In this document: positions 33,791-38,999 of the stretch, in pieces
Numbering within the stretch: the first letter of the stretch is position 1
Layout: every line of letters begins with the position of its first letter
Assembly (NCBI GenBank): GCA_004335835.1
Contig: RWJK01001776.1
Location: forward strand, 1-38,999
DNA from: Scenedesmus sp. ARA3
Taxonomy: Eukaryota > Chlorophyta > Chlorophyceae > Sphaeropleales > Scenedesmaceae
DNA length: 38,999 nucleotides
Direction: 5' to 3'
The notes under the pieces: model-generated
What the model was told of the DNA's origin: nothing
Database searches by the model: none
The model's input: the letters and a program-made list of their open reading frames with translations, nothing else
Position numbers and translations under genes: made by a program

Positions 33791-34614
33791 AGGTGGTGTG
33801 TGAGCTGCCACTGCACCCAGCCCAGCCCCACTTTGAGTGCATGCAGCGCCTGGCCTGCTTGCTGAAACTGCGTGCTCTTACTTGATGTTACCTGCTGCTG
33901 CTTCAACTGCTGCTGCTGCAGGTGATGTGTGAGCTGCCATTGCACCCGGCGCAGCCCCACTTTGAGTGCATGCAGCGCCTGGCTGACAGGCTGGCGCTAG
34001 CGGTCTGCGATGCAACGCTCAAAAAGGAGGTCGCATCGGTGCAGCTGCTGCTGGGCCGGCTGCTGCAGGAGGCTGGCAGCAGTGAGCAGCAGCAGCAGCT
34101 GCCTGCGGAGGCGCTGGACCGCATGATAGAGCAGATGCAGGAGATGTGCCTGCGGGAGCTGAAGCCAATGCCGGGCTCTGCTGCTGCTGCTGCTGGGGAT
34201 GAGGCAGCAGCGACGCCTGCTGCGCCACGCACCACACGCAAGGCTGCTGCAGGTGGCAGCAGCAGGTCTGGCGCTGCGAGTGCAGCAGCAGCGCCAAGGA
34301 CTGCGCAGCGCAGGCCGGCAGGCAGGCCGAAGGCTGCTGCAATCAGCAGCAGCGATGATGAGGATGAGGAGTCATCTGAGAGCAGCGCCACGGAGAGTGA
34401 TGACGACAGCGGCGATGAAGGAAATGAGGACAGCAGCAGGGCACGTGCAGAGGAGGCAGCTGCCCAGAAGATAGCAGCAGCAGCGCCAGCAGCTGTCGGC
34501 AAGGGTGATGTTGCTGCTGCTGCAGCAGCGCTGGGCAAGGCAGGCTCCCGAAGGAGTTCTGCTACAGCCAGGCAGCCACTGGCCCCAACAACTGTCGACA
34601 ACAGCCAGCAGTGA
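27008..34614 (+). CDS. CAPG: Condensin complex subunit CAP-G (Cnd3/Ycg1 family), 13 exons
   Basis: Exons 27008-27172, 27411-27734, 27900-28099, 28421-28578, 28796-28997, 29311-29425, 29714-29839, 30104-30437, 30724-30883, 31103-31501, 31684-32225, 32905-33044 and 33922-34614 give 3558 bp (1185 aa), phases consistent. CAP-G is the HEAT-repeat subunit of condensin I that, with CAP-H, binds DNA and helps compact mitotic chromosomes. Signatures in order: YVERCVRFFGAFAAKMP, AVRYRSAQLLQQLLSGVP, a HEAT unit DKQPAVRAEACRALSHL, VNPLVRKALVVRLKGLPIK, SIKQRAEVIQQLLQDRDAAV, and QPEIRAKAVECIGLYAMAG across intron 9. The C terminus is an Ala/Ser-rich acidic tail (SSSDDEDEESSESS). The start ATG has an in-frame stop just upstream. 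Exon 9 has two in-frame acceptors 12 nt apart (30711 and 30723). Introns 11 and 12 hold eight exon-edge copies. Exon 8 and the Ala-rich parts are the least certain. Confidence 0.87.
32468..32816 (+). repeat. Three copies of CAP-G exon 12 5' end plus acceptor
   Basis: Copies at 32468-32551, 32604-32662 and 32747-32814 precede the true exon at 32905, spaced about 135-160 bp. All four acceptors end in AG|GTG, and the first copy keeps about 75 coding bases with two differences. No donor follows the copies closely, so they cannot form a full exon alone. Confidence 0.93.
33141..33338 (+). repeat. Two copies of CAP-G exon 12 3' end plus donor
   Basis: Copies at 33141-33202 and 33277-33338 repeat the end of exon 12 (coding KFKPYLSAVLK) with GTGAGG and GTGGGG donors. 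Spacing is about 150 and 136 bp. Confidence 0.92.
33587..33853 (+). repeat. Three copies of CAP-G exon 13 5' end, acceptors behind CTG tracts
   Basis: Copies at 33587-33633, 33684-33733 and 33789-33853 repeat the start of exon 13 (coding CELPLHPAQPHF) with CTGCAG acceptors. The last two copies are preceded by pure CTG runs (about 33664-33684 and 33763-33791), as is the true exon by a short run. Spacing is 97-131 bp. Confidence 0.94.
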
Positions 34615-35740
34615 AGCCTTGCTGAGCTGAGCTGCTGAGATGCATGGGATTGGAACAAAGTGCTGCGCAGCATTGCTGAAAGCAGCTCCAGAGGTTTGGG
34701 GTGTGTGTCTGATGGCAATGTATGATGTACGTGTGATCACTGTGACATACTTGTTGGAAGACGCTGGGTATGACTTGTAGCAGCTGCGGGATAAAGCAGT
34801 GAAAGCGTGCACAGGTTGCTGACAGACTGGTCTCAGTTGGTGTTGGCTGGCAATGACAGCCGGCATTGACAGGACGCTGCGGTGGCAGGTGTACTTTGGC
34901 AGTGCTTGAAGGCGAGCGAATGCCTTGCAGAATCTCAGCTGTCGTGATGAGTCGCTGCAGATGTTTGTTGGGCGGGCAACGCATAGCAGTGCGCCAACCT
35001 GGTTGTATATTGAGTCCCGTGAAGGTGGTTATGTGACGCTTGCTTGTTTGAAACCCTAGACCACGTGGGTTTTGCATGTTCAGCCGTTTGTACCGCTCTT
35101 TCTGCTGTAACAACGAATGCCCGTTCATCCTGTTCTGTGATCAAAGCGCTGAATGCCCTGTACGTGCCCTGAACACAACGGATCACTTGCAGCTGGGCGA
35201 CAAGACCGTGTACGCCCGTATAGCATGCTAGGCCCGTAAGGGATGCAGTCTATTGCCATGTGGGCTTATGTGATCATCGTTCTGGTTTTCTATGGACATA
35301 AAGGAGCGTGCAAGCCACTGACTGATACGTGAGTCTCTCCACAGCTTTGCAGGCTGTTGCTGCTCTATTCCAGGCCACACGCCTCATGCACTCCTGCTTA
35401 CATTGCAGGTGGAACAGCGCTCATACCGAGGAGTTTCATGCAAACCTACCGGCGCTGCTGCATGCTGGTGGGTGTTATTATGCTGCAACTGCCTGAACTT
35501 TATCACACCACAGAAGTAGCTCCCGCCAGATAACAGGCACTGCTTGTGGTCAGTTAGGCGGCAAACTACCATAAACTTTGTGTGTATAGTGCCTGTGAGG
35601 GTGTCGTGGAGCGCAATGTAGCACACCTCATGACACATCTTGCTGTCAATGTCAGCACCAATGCAACATTCGCGCCAAGCCAACTGCCTCAACTCAGTTA
35701 CAGGATTCTTCTTGCCAAACACACAACCTGACTCTTGCAG
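34615..35740. other. Region between CAP-G and the S28 peptidase gene
   Basis: No gene is recognised with confidence. It should hold the CAP-G 3' UTR (candidate TGTAA at 35106-35110), the promoter of the S28 gene and probably its missing first exon or exons, since the first exon I can model begins in mid-frame without an ATG. Confidence 0.45.
35106..35110 (+). terminator. Candidate TGTAA poly(A) signal for CAP-G
   Basis: TGTAA on the plus strand, about 490 bp after the CAP-G stop codon. Only motif and position support it. Confidence 0.3.
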
Positions 35741-38588
35741 AGAGGAGTGGGAAGCTCCTGCGCCTCACATTGCAGCAGACAGTGGAGGCGCCGCTGCTGT
35801 TGAATCCAGCCAGGCTGCCAGAATGCCCCAAAGCTGGGAAGCTGTCCAAGCTGCTGCTGCAGCACATCAATGGCAATTATGGAGCAATGATCACGGGGCA
35901 CTTGGAGGTGGACACAACATATGTGCAGGTGCGTGAATTTGATGTTGATGATGGGGATCTAGATCATGTTTGGATTGAAACAGCCAAGGCTCTCGTACAG
36001 GTGAGTACTGGTTGCAACTGCCACCTGTGCCTTGTTTGCAGTTCACTGTGGTACGCTGGCATTGCAGGGTCTGAATGCACGTGGCTCTGCAGCAGCAGCA
36101 GCAACAGCAGCAGTGTTGAACACAGCACGTCAATGCCAACAGTACCCTGGACCGTAGCGCAGCCGGCAAGCCCACCGAGCTGCTTCCTTGCGATTTGTCA
36201 AACACATATGATTGTTGCATGCTGTGCATTGTGCACTGCTATGTCACCTGCAGGAGCTGCAGCGCTGCAGCTACAGCACCTACATATTCTTTTCGGGGGG
36301 TGCTGCGCTCAAGGACATGCTGGTGGCAGCAGCAGATGCAGGGCCTGCTCAGCTGTGTGAAGCCCTGGACACGTGAGTAAGCGGGCTGCATGCATGGTGT
36401 AAGGGACGTATGAACAGATGTGTGTGCGCTAGGAGGACTACTTGCAATGCACGGACGAATGGGGGGCCTTTTGAGCTGTGTGAAGCCCTGGGCACGTGAG
36501 TAAGGCAGGCTATACGCGAGGCCGCATGCCTGCTTGATCAACTTGTGGCATTTTGCGCGGTTGGTATTGGTTGGGTGACTTTATTTTATATACAGCCAGA
36601 TCTGTCTGGGCAGGGTGAGCAGTTATTGGCGTGCAAGGGCAATCACCAAGCTTGGCCTTGCTCTGCTGCGTTGTTGGCAAAAGCTGACTGGCCAGGAGTT
36701 GTCCTTCTCATGTGTTTTGTTCTGCTCACCCATACGCAACCAATGCTGCATACTCCTGTACAGGTACTGTGAGAAAGCATTCCCCAAGAGCAGCGGCTAC
36801 TCTCTCACAGCCAGCAGCGCACAGCGCAGCCCGCCGCTGCCGCCTGTGCTCGACTTCAACTGCCAAAAGCGTCACTTTGACCAAACCCTGGACCACTTTG
36901 ACCGGGCAGATCAGCGCAGCTTCAAGCAGACGTACTGGGTGTGCGATGATGCATGGCCGCAGAGTGCAAAGAAGCAGGTGAGAATAAGCTGGAATGGTAC
37001 AGGCTGTAATGAACGGACTGCATCAGTTGGTGAAGCAGCAGCATTCACACTCCAAGCTGCACAAAGCAGCCAACGAGGGACTCTGTACTAAAGCACTCTT
37101 GTTGTCATCTCACGTGCTGTCCTAACAGCAAATGTACTTTTAAACAACCAACACAGTCGTGTTGTTACAATGCATGCCTTCCAAATCACTGTACTGTTGC
37201 TGTGTCGCTGCTGCTGCGTGTTGCCGCTGGGTGCTGCCGTTGGCAACAATGTCGGCTGAAGTGCAGGCACAGCAGGGCAGCATCATTGCCTTCCTGGGCA
37301 ACGAGTCGCCGCTGGGCACTCCTTCCCAGCCGATTGTATTTGAGCAGGCCCGGGACATGAATGCGCTGGTGCTGCAGGTGGAGCACAGGTGGGCAGTGCA
37401 AAATGATGATGAATAAGCAAACCAACATAAGCAGTGATGATGGTAATGACCAACATCGTTCCAAGTACCAACATTCAACAATGATCATGTGATGCCACAC
37501 CGTCTGCGCACTTCACGTGTCTGCTGCGGCGGCTGCTGCTACTCTGCCATTCATCATGCAGGTACTACGGGGACAGCCAGCCGTTTCCTGACAACCTCCA
37601 GCCCGACGGCATGCTCAACAGCTCAGCACTGTACCGCTGGCTGTCAGTGGAGCAGGTCATTGAGGACACTGCTGCTGTGCTGGCAGCAGTACGGCGGGAG
37701 CTGCGGGTGCCTGCAGCAGTGCCTGCTATCGTGATTGGAGGTAAGCTGTGCTCACCATGTTTGATACAATGCATAAGACAGCTTGTTGTTTGAGGTTTGG
37801 TGTGCAGCCGGGCTAGCAGAGTCTGCAGCAGGCAGATGGGGGCGCATTGCAAAAGCGGTCTCACAACGCATGGCATCCAACTAAAGTCACCAGGATGTGG
37901 TCTGCAGCAAGGTAACGTGGCGTGTGTGCGCAGTCTCTACTGTTGAGCTGCCAGCGCACTTCACGATCACATATCGGCATGCCGTCTGTTGGCAGCTGTA
38001 TCTAACGCAATGTCCAAAACTGTGTGCCAACTATCCTGCTGTGTGTCGAATATCCTGCTGTGTGCAGACCATCCTGCACAGCTGTGTGCTGTGTGCTGTA
38101 TGCTGTATGCTGTGTGCTGTGTGCTGTGTGCTGTGTGCTGTGTGCCGACTATCCTGACAAAGCTGTGTGCCGGCTATCCTTCTGCGCCTGCAGGCAGCTA
38201 TGGTGGCATGCTGGCCACCTACCACAGGGTGTCCAAGCCAGCCGCATTTGCTGCAGCCATTGCCGCAAGCGCTCCCCTCAGCTTCATGGTTGGCACGCAG
38301 CAGTGGGAGGACACTTCACACAGGTGATTGAATGGTTGATTGATGGCGACTGCCGTGCAAGCATCGCCAATGCTTCTTGTTCCACTGCTGCCAGCGCTCC
38401 CCTCAGCTTCATGGTGGGAACACAGCAGTGGGAGGACACTTCGCATAGATGAGATAGTGTTACAGTTGAATAGCTGTGCAACAGTGATCACCACAATGCA
38501 CTGCTCCACTCGCTAAAATTCCCTTCCACAGCGCCAGCTGCCACATATACACAACTGCAGATGCGCGTTCACTGCACAGCCCTACTGC

Positions 38589-38621
<33 letters not shown>

Positions 38622-38999
38622 CGCTGCTGCAGGTACCACCGCATCATTGCAGCTGCCATAGATGGCAATTCAGGCAGCCCAGCCTGCGGTGATGCTATTA
38701 GGCGAGGCCTAGCAGGGTGAGAACAAGGGCTTCAACTATGATGCTTGATATGTTGAGTGCTGTGCTAGTGACTGGCTGCTGGTTGCTGGTGTGGGCTATG
38801 ATGATGCGTGTGCGGTCAGATGGCACCTGCTTCCTTGCGTACCCCCCATTCACATGTTTCAACCAATGGCTCAACATGTACGGCCCCGGCGCAAGGCAAA
38901 CCATGCCTTGCTGCTGCTGCAGGTTCAAGCGGCTCGGCACTGCTGGAGGCCGGCAGCAGTTGGCTGACACATTCAACCTGTGTGGGGCGGCTGATGCAG
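35741..38999 (+). CDS. Serine peptidase family S28 (prolyl carboxypeptidase-like), partial
   Basis: Exons modelled at 35741-36000, 36254-36372, 36764-36977, 37267-37388, 37562-37740, 38194-38323, 38633-38716 and 38923 to the window edge; phases join throughout. Family S28 peptidases cleave Pro-Xaa or Xaa-Pro bonds in the secretory, vacuolar or lysosomal route. Diagnostic parts: KRHFDQTLDHFDRADQRSFK, GNESPLG, VEHRYYGDSQPF, and the nucleophile elbow GGSYGGMLATYHR with the catalytic Ser, then ASAPLSFMVG and QLADTFNLCGAAD. The catalytic Asp and His lie beyond the right edge. The first two exons (coding PKAGKLSKLLLQHINGNYGA and CSYSTYIFFSGG) do not look like S28 sequence; they could be an unusual N-terminal extension or belong to another gene. 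The first exon may end instead at 35927 (CAG|GTGCGT). The start codon is not located. Confidence 0.88.
36446..36509 (+). repeat. Copy of S28 gene exon 2 3' end plus donor
   Basis: The end of the exon at 36254-36372 (coding ELCEALDT-like sequence) and its AC|GTGAGTAAG donor recur about 120 bp downstream, inside the following intron. Confidence 0.88.
38084..38148 (+). repeat. Imperfect TGTGCTG/TGTATGC repeat
   Basis: A 7-bp word (GTGTGCT with GTATGCT variants) repeats about nine times just upstream of the exon that carries the catalytic serine. Larger imperfect repeats of a word like CTATCCTGC surround it (38030-38180). Confidence 0.85.
38383..38452 (+). repeat. Copy of S28 catalytic-serine exon 3' end, donor lost
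   Basis: About 60 coding bases of the exon at 38194-38323 (coding SAPLSFMVGTQQWEDTSH) recur downstream. The six differences in the shared coding part are all synonymous third-position changes. The donor is destroyed: AG|GTGA in the original reads AG|ATGA in the copy. Confidence 0.93.
38585..38632 (+). repeat. CTG tract abutting an S28 acceptor
   Basis: Nearly pure CTG triplets with two interruptions run straight into the CTGCAG acceptor of the exon starting at 38633. Confidence 0.9.

Noticed and set aside
35384..35722. 112-codon open frame on the minus strand upstream of the S28 gene
   Set aside because: It has no ATG start, no recognised motif, and overlaps the likely 5' region of the plus-strand gene.
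1..38999. tRNA genes
   Set aside because: A read for B-box-like words (GGTTCGAATCC type) and cloverleaf arms found nothing convincing; a dedicated covariance-model scan was not possible.

Overview
This is nuclear DNA of a photosynthetic eukaryote, most likely a chlorophycean green alga. The window holds seven protein genes, six of them cut into many short exons with GTGAG-type donors and TGCAG-type acceptors. Two are plastid photosynthesis genes with transit-peptide-like N termini (PGR5 and the magnesium chelatase D subunit). GC content is moderate and CTG/CAG triplet tracts are everywhere. The triplet tracts and gene style remind me of Scenedesmaceae-like algae, but that placement is an inference. 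I see no bacterial-style operon, rRNA, convincing tRNA, transposon or CRISPR array.

Layout. On the minus strand, from left to right: MOG1/RanGRF-like Ran-binding protein (1706-2930), PGR5 of cyclic electron flow (4600-5673), an AI-2E/PerM-type polytopic membrane protein (6558-11636), magnesium chelatase subunit D (12802-20829) and mitochondrial F1 ATP synthase gamma (21942-26278). On the plus strand: condensin subunit CAP-G (27008-34614) and a serine peptidase of family S28 running off the right edge (about 35741 to beyond 38999). ATP3 and CAP-G are divergent across a 729-bp gap; every other neighbour pair is head-to-tail. I built the gene models by hand. In all six complete genes the intron phases join without a break and the summed coding length is a multiple of three: MOG1 199 aa, PGR5 149 aa, AI-2E 544 aa, CHLD 766 aa, ATP3 298 aa, CAP-G 1185 aa. 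The genes do not form one pathway; they are ordinary nuclear neighbours covering plastid, mitochondrial, nuclear transport, chromosome and secretory roles.

The striking feature is not a gene. In five of the seven genes the introns carry tandem copies of the edge of the neighbouring exon together with its splice site and adjoining intron sequence. I count about 48 such copies. Copies of an exon's 3' end plus donor lie just downstream of that exon; copies of an exon's 5' end plus acceptor lie just upstream of it. Typical spacing is about 100-190 bp, with units up to about 255 bp. No complete exon with both splice sites is duplicated. Differences between copies and true exons are mostly at third codon positions. 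A second pattern is strand-biased triplet tracts: CTG repeats just before acceptors and CAG repeats just after some donors, in one intron facing each other as potential pairing partners.
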